This document shows, piece after piece, positions 20,171 to 27,987 of a stretch of DNA of 27,987 bases; positions within the stretch are counted from its first letter, which is position 1, and every line of letters begins with the position of its first letter. The translations under genes and the position numbers were made by a program. Under the pieces are notes generated by a model. It did no database searches and was not told the origin of the DNA. It worked only from the letters and a program-made list of their open reading frames with translations. The stretch is taken from contig JNVV01000066.1 in assembly GCA_000733355.1 (NCBI GenBank), forward strand, positions 195,036 through 223,022, given 5' to 3'. The DNA is from Falciphora oryzae. Lineage: Eukaryota > Ascomycota > Sordariomycetes > Magnaporthales > Magnaporthaceae.

Positions 20171-20389
20171 TGATGCAAGCGACATGCAGTTGGCCGCGCG
20201 CCTCAACGCGGGCGCGAGACGTTCTTCAGTCGCTCGAGGACGGCTTCGCTGCCTGGCCTTGCGTAATACGTAGGACCAACGATGATGCAATGACAGAACC
20301 GACATGTTTGACATCCTGCCGCGACCCGACCACATCCAGTCAGGGCTCTCCGCCTTGGTCCCCCTGCGCATTACCCAAAAGCACGATTA

Positions 20390-20720
20390 AAATTTCAGCC
20401 AATTCACCCTCGCCGCCCGCCTGCACCGAAAAAAGCCTCGGAACCACCCTCGCCTTCACTGCCGCCGTCATCGTCCTCCTCCTGCAGGTCCGCCTCGACA
20501 TACAGGTCCTCAGGTTCTGTCTTGTCCCCCCTCGTGGCGCTGCGAAGGCCTCCCAGACGTTGTTGTCCTTGGCGAGCGTCGCCACGGTGCGGTCCTTGCG
20601 GTACGCTGGCTCGACCTTGCGGTAACAGAGAGCGTAGATGCGCTCGCCCGGGTAAGTCACGGCCGTGCTGGCCTGGCTCATGGCCATGTGTGGTGGTCCG
20701 CCGACGGGCTCAGTTGCCAA
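20390..20720 (-). pseudogene. Fragment of an unknown acidic fungal protein
   Basis: Minus-strand TYPGERIYALCYRKVEPAYR, then VATLAKDNNVWEAFAAPRG, then after a frame change near 20530 DKTEPEDLYVEADLQEEDDD followed by GGSEGEGGSEAFF. The G-E-R-I/V-Y-A-L/V-C-Y-R-K-V segment followed by an acidic tail looks like a real multicopy fungal protein, but I cannot name the family. It starts from ATG 20720 and is frameshifted. Confidence 0.4.
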
Positions 20721-20799
20721 ATATACCCCGCCCCCGTCAATGGATATCTTCCTCCGCCGGCTCGCGTCACGTTGGCGCAGCTCAAGTCACAGGATCCTG

Positions 20800-22167
20800 T
20801 CACGAAAGCTGCGGCCACTCCAAGCCCCTCGTGCTCCTAGGCCGTTGATACACGGCTTTTTTCGGATTACTTCGACTACCCTCGAGTCGCCCATCGCCAA
20901 GCACCTGCCGCTTCCGCCGCAGGCGTGCAGATCCATCGTCCTGATACTCGCCTGCCGCGTCCTCGGAGCGGCGCCTTTTTCTGTTTGTGCTAGGACCATC
21001 ATCGCCAGCCGGCCGGCGGCGAGACGCGATGTCGCCAACCGTGCCCCCCGCAGCGGTTGCGACCGTTGCATTTGACGACGCCGTCTGTGTAGCGGGCGGG
21101 CTCGCCGGTTTGCCGGATCTGACATCCATGCTAGCCGTCGAGCCAGACGCCGCAACGTCCTCCAGGTTCGCATGCGCAGCAGCGGCGCGGGTTTCCTCGC
21201 GGGTGGCGGGACCTTTTGTTGCCCATACGCTCGGCCCCGCAGTGCCGGGGCTTTCGGGCGTACGTATGGCCGGGTCGGGACCGGGCGTCGCCGAGGAGCT
21301 GGGAGCCGTTTTGGGATTGGGTGTCGTTCTCGTGTCGTCCGGGTGGGAAACTGCATGCTGGAGTTGGCTTTCGAGGGATTCGGTCCGTTTGACGTCCTCG
21401 GCGTTTGTCTCGTCTCCCACATCCTCTTCATGCATGTACCGTTCGGCGCCCAGGGACCGGATCAGCTCGATGTCCTCGGCCGTTGGCTCGTTTCCCACAT
21501 TCTGCCCGCCCACGCCCCAATCGTCATCCATTGACTCGTTGCATTGCTGCCTGAATATGCACCGTGGTGGCGTGGCCCGACCGGACGGTTCGTCGTCGCC
21601 GACCTCCCTGATGTTCCGAGTCCAGGTGTAGCCTTTTCGCGCCTCCTCGACACGTTCGTCCCAGAGCCAGACTGGAGACGGGGGGTGCTGTTCGGTAAAC
21701 ATGTTTGCGTCGTCGAAAACCCTAGGTTTCGGGGCCGCCTCCACACTCTCGCGATCCTTTTCTGCGGCAAAGATGCCCTCGTAGAAGAGCTCTGCGAAAT
21801 TTTCTAGACAAGGCTCATCTCCAGCCCAGCTGGCCGCGCGGCGAGCATGACAGGACAAGCCGTCGCCCGGCTTCCACCCAATGGCGCGCACAGCACGCGA
21901 GAGCTCATCGACACGCTCCTTGTACTTTGCGGCGAGAAGCTCCTCGAGCTCCTCACGCGTCTCGGCCTCTCGGGCGGCGGCGAGGGCGTCGGTGAAGTAC
22001 GAGCTTGCGCTCTGCAGAGGGATGACAATGGTGTTGAATCGCCTCCAATAGCTGGTCCACAGTTTTTTGGGATGATTGAAAGTCTTGGGCGAGGTTTCAA
22101 CCCAAATGTGGTCCTCTGCGACAGTGTAATCCGGCGGCCCAAAAGGCATCCTAATGTCGTCGTCCAT
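20800..22167 (-). CDS. Uncharacterised 455-residue protein, apparently intact
   Basis: Single uninterrupted frame from ATG (complement of 22165-22167) to TGA at 20800. No known domain recognised. Residues 1-190 look globular: TFNHPKKLWTSYWRRFNTIV, helical AREAETREELEELLAAKYKE, HARRAASWAGDEPCLENFAE and RVFDDANMFTEQHPPSPVW. Residues about 200-390 are low-complexity (Ala/Thr/Pro/Ser, acidic). Residues about 390-455 hold basic clusters (NRKRRRSED, RLRRKRQ) that could be nuclear localisation signals. It contains no RIP-type stops, in contrast to its neighbours. The opposite strand has long open frames, but codon-position GC bias favours this one. Function unknown; nuclear localisation is inference. 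Confidence 0.65.
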   Translation of the reverse strand: MDDDIRMPFGPPDYTVAEDHIWVETSPKTFNHPKKLWTSYWRRFNTIVIPLQSASSYFTDALAAAREAETREELEELLAAKYKERVDELSRAVRAIGWKPGDGLSCHARRAASWAGDEPCLENFAELFYEGIFAAEKDRESVEAAPKPRVFDDANMFTEQHPPSPVWLWDERVEEARKGYTWTRNIREVGDDEPSGRATPPRCIFRQQCNESMDDDWGVGGQNVGNEPTAEDIELIRSLGAERYMHEEDVGDETNAEDVKRTESLESQLQHAVSHPDDTRTTPNPKTAPSSSATPGPDPAIRTPESPGTAGPSVWATKGPATREETRAAAAHANLEDVAASGSTASMDVRSGKPASPPATQTASSNATVATAAGGTVGDIASRRRPAGDDGPSTNRKRRRSEDAAGEYQDDGSARLRRKRQVLGDGRLEGSRSNPKKAVYQRPRSTRGLEWPQLS

Positions 22168-22389
22168 TGCTGCTGGGGCCGCTCGTCGGGATCAGGGCTT
22201 CAGGTCCGCGCGTGGCTGGGTACGATAGAGGTCTCGCCCGACTTTGACAATGGTCGAAAGGCCGGTCGTTGGTTTCAAGCTGGTGCAAATAATCGATTGT
22301 CGGGTGTCGGTAGGTATTGGAAGCTGTCGACGGGTCACGTGTGTGTACGGACCACACCCCTACTTTGAGGAGATGCGTATCTCTTCCGC

Positions 22390-23178
22390 CGCGGATTGCG
22401 TACCGTACGTCACGGACTGTTCAAGAACGCCGTGGGGGCCGCCACGCACTTCAGAGTCCGCCCTAGAACGGTACAGCGCCGCCTGAAAGGCGTGGGATCG
22501 CGGCTAAGCAACGGAGGTAGCAACCGGCTTGTTACCGCTGAGGAGGAGCTCGCGTTGCTCGCCTGGGTCAATTGGAGGCAGTCTGTAGGCACGTCAGCCT
22601 CCCGCCCTCGTTCAGTGTGACTTGGGTGTATTTACTTCCTGTTTTTGCTCTCCATCTGCTGGCCTCCGCGTCGCCGTCGTCACCGTTAAGCAAGCCGTTG
22701 CCTCGATCCTCTCGAACCGTCCTCGGCCGCCGCTCAACCTCGTGAGAGTACAGTGGGCACAGCAATAGCTCACCCGTCACAAACACATGCTGAGGAGGCA
22801 GCGCGGCGTCCCGCGCGCCTTGGGGAGGCGCGCCGCCGCTGATAGATTGTCGATCAGGGCGTGGTTTGACTCTCTCCAGAAGGTGATTGAAGAGAAGGAG
22901 ATTGCGCCAGACCATACCTGGAACAGTGACGAAACGGGCTTCCGGATCGGCGTGTTCGAAGGGAGCTTTGCTTGGTGCTATACAGATATCGAGACGCTGT
23001 TCCAGACGGACCCAGACCACCGGCAGTTGGCGGCGGTGACGGAGACTTGCTCGGCCGCCGGGCAGGTGATTCCGCCCTGGATTATCATGGCCGGAGTCAA
23101 TATCTGCGTGGAGCATATCGAGAACTCCCTCCCACCGGAAGCAGCGTTAAACACGAGCGAGAACGGCTGGACCGGCCC
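22390..23178 (+). pseudogene. Second pogo-type transposase, N-terminal half, interrupted
   Basis: The first piece (about 22396-22595) reads LFKNAVGAATHFRVRPRTVQ, RRLKGVGSRLSNGGSNR and LVTAEEELALLAWVNWRQSV, a psq/CENPB-type HTH of pogo transposases. It is interrupted by about 190 bp of unrelated sequence. The second piece (from about 22787) reads RLSIRAWFDSLQKVIEEKEI, WNSDETGFRIGV (first catalytic Asp intact), then AAVTETCSAAGQVIPPWIIM and PPEAALNTSENGWT. It stops abruptly near 23178, where copia-type sequence begins in the opposite orientation. The other two catalytic Asp residues and the TIRs are missing. It is a different subfamily from the 15763 transposase and shows little RIP. Confidence 0.8.
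22616..22781. repeat. Possible small insertion with TGTGAC/GTCACA ends
   Basis: 166 bp starting TGTGACTTGGG and ending CCCGTCACA, lying where the transposase homology is broken (about 22595-22790). The ends are inverted, as in LTRs, but the flanks (ttcag, aacac) do not match, so a target duplication is not shown. It could be a degraded LTR or MITE. Confidence 0.35.
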
Positions 23179-23639
23179 TAGTTATCAGGCAGTTGGCGAA
23201 GGAGGCATCGCCATAGCTCTTGAGGGCCATAGCGTTGGCGCTGTACTCCCTGCCGCCGAGGCGCGAGGCGAGGTTGCGAGTGCCCATCACGTAGCGCCAG
23301 AGGTGCTTCAAGAGTGCCCCATGTTCCTCTCCGGGGCCGGCTTGAGCCCCCTGGAGGCGACGCACGGTATAGGTGATATCCGGCCTCGTCACTCCGGCGA
23401 GGTAGCCAAGGCTCGCCACCTCCAACCGGTATTTGGCCACCTTCTTGGGCGGCAGAGGCTCCCAGGTGACCGGCATCGTAAAGCCGGCCGGCCACGCCGT
23501 CTTCACTGTCTTGAGGTCGCCCTTCTCGTATTTGTTGATGAGCTTGGTGATATAATCGCGCTGGTACAAGTGGATGGTGCGCTTCTCCCTGTGACGGATC
23601 ACCTGCATGCCGAGGAAGGTTCGTGTTCGTGGCACGCTG

Positions 23640-24055
23640 ATATCGATATCAACCGGTTGGGGTGAGAAGGCTTCTGGTATTCAATATGTATCCAAAAGCC
23701 GTCTGTCTTCTAGATACAACGGAAGGGCTCCTCGTGCGAGCCCTCTAGATACATATATCCCAATCACGGAGGCCGCGGGGTGCGATCGCACAAGGCCAGT
23801 CCCGGTGCCGGGCCTGACTTGTGACTTGCACCGCCTCCGTGCATGACCGGTGACCTCCGTGCATGACCGGTGATCTCCGTTCATGACCGGTGATCCCTAT
23901 TGCCGGTCCCTCCGTGTCAGAGAGGCGGGGCCGGCCTCTCAGTCCCGGAGTCCCTGGCCATTGGGGATTCCCCTTGCCCGTGCTTCTGCCTGTCGTGCGA
24001 CCTCTTGCTGCCCTTCCAACAGTTCGTGTCTCTCCCAAAGACGTGATCTCAAACG
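23640..24055. mobile_element. LTR-like insertion inside the copia pol
   Basis: Interrupts the copia frame between the segment after YVDD (ASRIAVV) and the FLGMQV segment. It includes GTTGGGGTGAGAAGG near its left end, resembling copia LTR starts, a hairpin AGGGCTC-ctcgtgc-GAGCCCT near 23725-23745, and a 20-bp triplicate. Exact ends and a target duplication could not be fixed, so the coordinates are approximate. Confidence 0.45.
23834..23893. repeat. Tandem repeat, 3 x 20 bp
   Basis: Units at 23834, 23854 and 23874. The first two are identical (CCTCCGTGCATGACCGGTGA); the third differs at two positions. It lies inside the insertion within the copia remnant. Confidence 0.9.
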
Positions 24056-24830
24056 ACGGCGATCCTGCTCGCGACGGTGGCAATCTCATCGTTCGTATGC
24101 GCCGCAATCCGCATATCGTCGACGTACAATAGCAGCATGGCGCCCGTGGTACTCTGGATATAGAGGCAAACGTCTCCCTGAACCGGCTCGAAGCCGAGTC
24201 CCTCCAGTGTCGGTGTAACTGTCTGATACCACATAGCGCTGACTTGCGGAGTCCGTCCAGCGCCTTTTTTGAGCCGGCAAACGAGGTCGTTAGCGCCGAC
24301 CTTGATGCCCTGGGGCTGCTGAACGTAAACCTCCACGCCTTCGGGCGCTATAGCGCCGAGATAGGCTGCCACGAAGTCGTACTGCTCGCACTCCATGTTA
24401 TTGACTGCAACCAGCACGAAAAAAACTCTCGTAGTCGTCGCGTGGGCCACAGCCGCGTACGTGGCACTGCGGTCCTCGCCGAGGCTGTCTTCGTGATTCC
24501 CGCAGGCTACCCAGCGAGCCTTCATCTCTTTGAACTCGCCCGCCGTTGAGCTTCGGCGCGTACACCCACTTGACTGGGAGGGCTTTGCGGCCGGCCGGGA
24601 GTTTGACGAGCTCCCATGTGCCCTTCTGAATGAACGTGTCGACTTGCTTCTCCATAGCCGGGAGGCAGTGCTTGTGGTACTCGGCTAGGGCGTCGCGGTA
24701 ATCCATTGGAATGTATGGGATTCCAGGGCCTTCAGCGATGGCGGCGAGCATGAGGTCGGGTACAGTGTTCCTTGGTGAACCTGTGAACCTGCTGCGCTTT
24801 CACTAACAAAATGTCCAAGGCATGGACTTC

Positions 24831-25234
24831 CGGGTATCCAGAAACGCGTTTGGCACAGGTGGCCGCAGACGTAGCGTGGGCCAGCCTAAGGCAATACGAA
24901 AGCGTTCCTCCGCAACGGCGCGCTTCGCGGACGCGTACATGATTTTCAAAAGGAACCGGGGCAGGGACTGGCTATTTTGTCGCAGATCGACGCGCCCAGA
25001 GCCTTACAACCGCTACCGCCTCATACCGGGCGATAGCCCAGCCACGTTGTAGTACCAACATGGGCGTTACAACGGTCCTGCGGACGCGGCGGTCTTCCGC
25101 GACGGCGCGTTTGGCATACGCGTTACCGACCTCCCCAGGGTGATTGGGGGCCGGGCAAATCAGCCGATCCGGGCGACGTGTCGAGACTTTTAGCAACACC
25201 ACACTGGTCCAAACCTCGGCGGACCTCGAGACCC
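24831..25234. other. Unassigned GC-rich sequence
   Basis: No gene recognised. On the minus strand two diverged copies of AKRAVAE(D/E)R(R/F) occur at about 24900-24935 and 25090-25130, suggesting an old local duplication or a degraded element ORF. It continues without a clear boundary into repeat C. Confidence 0.35.
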
Positions 25235-25583
25235 GGGCCTAGGGGCGGTCCCGAGGACCCCCCCGCCAAAACCCGGCCTTACCCCTTTTCCGGCACACCC
25301 GCCGGCCGATAGCATTGCTACCACCCGCAGCGCTTCACAACGCCCCGGCGTTTATACGCCCTACAGCCGATTGCCCGCTTACCAACAAAGAGCGCCGGAA
25401 CGCGGCCCGACCTCCGTGTGCCTTCGGGTTTAATTCGTTAGCCGCCTCGATAGCAACATATAGCCTAGTGTCAAGCTTAGGTAGCGTTAGCACGTCATAT
25501 GCCCCTTGGGAGGCAGGGACTGGTAGATCCCGACTTTCTGACGTTAAAAAGACTCTCTCTCTCTCTCTTTCAGGCTCAAGTAA
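25235..25583 (-). repeat. Dispersed repeat C, copy 2 (inverted relative to copy 1)
   Basis: Reverse complement of 9837-10190, including the (GA)n tract (here CT at 25551-25570) and the GATCTAC...GACGTGCTA core. The minus-strand frame from ATG 25676 runs through ERERERVFLTSESRDLPVPA and the conserved LPKLDTRLYVAIEAANE to a TGA at 25335. It lacks the nonsense change of copy 1. Family unknown. Confidence 0.7.
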
Positions 25584-25608
25584 TGCGGCTGCCTGTCGGT
25601 AAAGGGGT

Positions 25609-25821
25609 GTGTTTTCGTTGAGTTTGCGCGAGCGCGAGCGCGTGCTGGCCAAGAGCAAGGAGGGGGCAGCCACCACCGACCCCCAGAAAGGAGAGGCGGT
25701 CCAGCAAAAGGTCTACGCCCTCGACCGCGGCTTCGTCGGCTGGCACGAGGTTTACGGCGAGGACGAGACGCTAACCGAGGGCTACAGGAAGGAGCTGTGG
25801 AAGGATGGCTACTGGGGCTAA
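25609..25821 (+). pseudogene. Orphan C-terminal-like coding fragment
   Basis: The plus frame reads AKSKEGAATTDPQKGEAV, QQKVYALDRGFVGWHEVYG and EDETLTEGYRKELWKDGYWG, then TAA 25819. It has strong coding character (GC-rich third positions, charged/aromatic mix) and a natural stop. It begins next to repeat C, whose insertion may have removed its 5' part. Family not recognised; an exon of a truncated gene is likely. Confidence 0.4.
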
Positions 25822-26457
25822 GTCTATGGCCGGCTCGTGTGCTGTTCCTCTTTGCGATTCACGGGCCGCCGCCACATTTCCTCCACTTCCTTCTTTTTTT
25901 TCTTTTTTTTTTTTTGTGTTTGTCGGGCCTGCTGTTTTAGTGCGTCTAGATTTTTCACGCTCTTTGGGAGCGACAAAATCTATCATGCCCTACAAAACAC
26001 TCGAGGCCGCCACGTTCTCGTCATGGAGTAGATCCCGATTTAATGACGTTAAATATACTCACTCACTCACTTAACGTGAGACAAATGGTACACCTCCCGC
26101 CAAGGCACCGGCCGGCTCAAGTTCGAGGGCACCAAGCATACCACGACGCAATGAGGAACTACGGACACACCCACAAAGACACAGCCGAATGAGACTTGGC
26201 AGGCTAAATGAATAGGGACTGGAGAATATCACAGCGCAGGAGAGATGGCCCGGCACAGGGAAACACCGCACAAATTACCTAGCAGAAGAAAGCAAACCCA
26301 GAAAGGCATCGCGCAAAAGATCAAAGATAAACCGCGTCCCCTAGCTAATCGCCCCGACGGCCAACACCAGGCCTACCGCGGGGGGCAGCCGGTACCGCGC
26401 TGGGACCGGGTGGAGGAAAGGCGATAACATCGTCATCATACTCCTCCACCTCCTCCT
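25822..26457. other. Non-coding stretch with T-rich tract and a repeat C end
   Basis: Holds a T-rich tract at about 25888-25917 and, at about 26029-26062, TAGATCCCGATTTAATGACG followed by TTAAATATACTCAC, a third copy of the terminal motif of repeat C (inverted). No gene is seen. Confidence 0.5.
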
Positions 26458-26539
26458 CGCCGTCACTATCCTCCTCATTGTCCACCACCCTCCACCTCGC
26501 CGTCACTATCCTCCTCATTGTCACCGCCACCCTCCACCT
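26458..26539. repeat. Tandem repeat, 40 and 42 bp units
   Basis: Units 26458-26497 and 26498-26539 differ by a 2-nt indel. On the minus strand each can encode DNEEDSDGE, but the indel shifts the frame between them. Confidence 0.85.
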
Positions 26540-26717
26540 CGAGGACCCGACTCCGACGGCCGGAGGGGGTGCTAAGAACAGCCGGGGGCGATTGCAGCTC
26601 GAGCGTGAGCAAAAGGGAAAGCGGCAAATAGACCAGGGAGAGGACCCCACACCCCAATGTACGCCTGCTGCTGCTTCGCCCAAATGGCCCGGGCGTGGGC
26701 GATGTGATGCAAAGGTC

Positions 26718-27987
26718 TCAATCCGAGGGCTGCATATCCGCGTCCGCGTCGCCGTCCTGGGCGGCACCCGTCTCGGGAGGCGACAGCCGCAGGATCTTCT
26801 CCTTGAACCAGGTCCAATACTCTTCGGTCAGGTACCTAGCGAGGCGGCGCAGGTTCCAGATGATGGCGTAGATGCCGTACAAGTCGGCCGTATCGCCGAA
26901 AGGGCCGTCGATCAGTTGACTGACGTGGCCCGTCGCCATGTCCTTGACCGTCGCAGCGAAGCGCCACTGATGGCCCACGATGTAGATGCCGGGGAGGAAC
27001 TTGAGGCTTTTGAAAGCATCGGCGACAGGCGGACGACCGTCGAGCTCGGTTTTGGCGAGCAATTCCAACATTTTCCAGTGAGCGAACTGCCACACTCCCA
27101 GCTGGGTTGCGGATTGCAAGGCGTTGCCGTCCGAACGCTCAAGCTCAATGCTTAACGCAATCGGCCATTTGATAAAAGGCTTCTGGTCGGTGTGGTTGAT
27201 GCCGCAATTGTGCTGCTCGCTCTTAAGTAGCCGGACAGCTGTGGCAGCCTCCGTCTCGGTGGTTTCGCCGAATGTAGGCTGCGAGCTCTCGGGTCGTCGG
27301 ATAGCTGTAGCAGTCTGCGTCTCGGTAGTGTGGGTGTCCGCGACGTTGGAGATGTTCGCGTCCTTGGAAGTGCCCGCGTGGCCGGGGGTCCAAGAAGGAT
27401 CGATCGCGACGCAGAAGTCGACCATTTTGCCCACCGGACAGGTAGGGGGCAAAAGACCTCGGTCTGACACTCGAGCGCTTGCACTGCCAATGCATACAAA
27501 GTTAGATCCCGCTAAAATAAAAAGGGGAATCAGGAAGGGCAAAACTGACCAGGGCACCAATTTCAGCTGACCGCCCCTTGAGATAGCGAGCTTAAGCAAG
27601 GGATGAATAACACCTGAGCTCCATGCGGATTCGTCAAACAACATGGCCGTGTATTCCCCTGCCGTCTCCCAAATCTCGAGGACGTCGCTGAATGCTGGCG
27701 ACTCCAATGCTGGCGACTCCGGGTCTGGGTTTTCTGCTTCGAGAGGGGTCAGGCAGGAAGTGGTGTTCGGCGATGGAATTTCCCAACGCGCCTGCCGCCT
27801 CGATCTCGGCCTTCCGAGACCACGAGATGATTGGAATGCACCCCCGATTCACTTTGTTGAAGTCGAGATGCAGGCGCTGCAGCGCCGCGGGCAGCGGCAC
27901 GCCCCGGTATCCCACCCCGGCGAACGACGAGGTGGTTAGCGGCTCGTCGCCCGTCTCCAACGCCCGCTTCCTTCTGGGCGGGGACTC
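26718..27987 (-). CDS. Fungal PD-(D/E)XK nuclease-like protein (PDDEXK_12-type), 5' end outside the window
   Basis: Nuclease-fold family of unknown cellular role, abundant in ascomycete accessory genome. The minus strand ends at TAG 26718. C-terminal landmarks: KMVDFCVAIDPSW (the Asp of PD), IALSIELERSDG (family usually ISIETK), LGVWQFAHWKMLELL, FLPGIYIVGHQWRFAA, GDTADLYGIYAIIWNLRRLA and YWTWFKEKIL. Upstream, FSDVLEIWETAGEYTAMLFD and SGVIHPLLKLAIS match the region before the first strand. I propose an intron at 27484-27549 (66 bp, GT-AG), which removes a hydrophobic stretch. A frame change at about 27720-27800 separates it from the N-terminal PLPAALQRLHLDFNKVNRG and IPIISWSRKAEIEAAG, so a frameshift or further intron exists there. 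It is possibly impaired. Confidence 0.72.
27484..27549 (-). other. Predicted intron in the PD-(D/E)XK-like gene
   Basis: Minus-strand donor GTCAGT, acceptor TTGGCAG, 66 bp. Its length is a multiple of three and it has no stop, so unspliced reading adds 22 residues including a membrane-like VLPFLIPLFILAG. Splicing joins LKLVP to CASARVSDRG in frame. Confidence 0.5.
27691..27720. repeat. Perfect tandem duplication, 2 x 15 bp
   Basis: AATGCTGGCGACTCC twice, within the linker of the PD-(D/E)XK-like gene (encoding a repeated ESPAL-type motif on the minus strand). Confidence 0.95.

Larger units (their letters stand above)
23179..24830 (-). pseudogene. Ty1/copia pol remnant: RVT_2 and RNase H start
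   Basis: Minus strand. RVT_2 starts near 24750 with KQVDTFIQKGTWELVKLPAG and ALPVKWVYAPKLNGG. A single-base indel in the C-run near 24537-24543 shifts to KARWVACGNHEDSLG, CEQYDFVAAYLGA and MLLLYVDDMRIAAH (catalytic YVDD at 24115-24126, intact). After an approximately 415-bp insertion the frame resumes: PRTRTFLGMQVIRHREKRTI, QRDYITKLINKYEKGDL, LGYLAGVTRPDITYTVRRLQ and LKSYGDASFANC, where RNase H begins. It ends abruptly at about 23180 against the pogo fragment. Gag, protease and integrase are not recognisable upstream. Few RIP-type changes: damage here is by indel and insertion. Confidence 0.85.

Noticed and set aside
20987..21631. 214-codon plus-strand ORF as a gene
   Set aside because: It lies antisense to the 455-codon minus-strand frame in GC-rich DNA and has shadow-like composition without motifs.
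23834..23893. CRISPR-like array
   Set aside because: Three directly abutting 20-bp units without spacers in a eukaryotic transposon context; a simple tandem repeat.
27484..27549. Transmembrane helix in the PD-(D/E)XK-like protein
   Set aside because: The hydrophobic stretch coincides with a plausible 66-bp GT-AG intron and interrupts family similarity.
35..27987. A novel multi-gene defence or biosynthetic system
   Set aside because: Genes are on both strands, mostly broken, of unrelated families and separated by transposons; nothing shows coordinated function.

Overview
The window reads as an accessory, transposon-rich stretch of a filamentous ascomycete (Pezizomycotina-type) genome. Evidence: genes with 56-66 bp GT-AG introns, fungal-only protein families, and the footprint of repeat-induced point mutation (RIP). 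RIP shows as CA->TA / TG->TA changes that turn CAA, CAG and TGG codons into stops and catalytic GAC/GAT codons into AAC/AAT. No bacterial operon, rRNA, tRNA or CRISPR array is visible.

Layout. 35-1798 (+): a five-exon, apparently intact secreted-type triacylglycerol lipase. 1997-~9530: a nest of LTR retrotransposons. An old Ty3/gypsy-like element (3' LTR at 1997-2803, very AT-rich interior) carries a solo LTR of a second family (family A, 2098-2392) inside its LTR. Its interior is split by a complete 5.96-kb chromodomain Ty3/gypsy element (3276-9235, minus strand, TSD AGTGT) whose protease, RT, RNase H and integrase active-site Asp codons all read Asn. ~9530-12615: repeat debris, one copy of a dispersed 'repeat C', and decayed gene remnants. 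12616-14679 (+): a DUF7924-like PD-(D/E)XK-type gene broken by four RIP-type stops and by a second family A solo LTR. 15109-17468: a Fot/pogo transposon with 50-bp TIRs and TA duplications, a dead transposase, and a solo LTR of the old gypsy family 6 bp upstream of its ATG.

17520-20720 (-): four eroded gene fragments (FAD monooxygenase N-terminus, CHAT-associated region, amino acid/choline permease, unknown acidic protein). 20800-22167 (-): an uninterrupted 455-codon unknown gene. 22390-24830: a second pogo transposase fragment abutting a Ty1/copia pol remnant, itself interrupted by an LTR-like insertion. 25235-25583: an inverted second copy of repeat C. 26718-27987 (-): the 3' part of a fungal PD-(D/E)XK nuclease-like (PDDEXK_12-type) gene running off the window end.

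How it fits together: the region looks like a mutational sink. Long repeats are heavily RIPped, while short (<~500 bp) solo LTRs are nearly clean, giving a relative timeline of insertions. Only the lipase, the 455-codon gene and perhaps the terminal nuclease-like gene look potentially functional. I found no convincing new multi-gene system. The strongest signals are the complete active-site conversion in the gypsy element, the layered insertions with exact target-site duplications, and a full-length gene killed almost purely by RIP-type nonsense changes.
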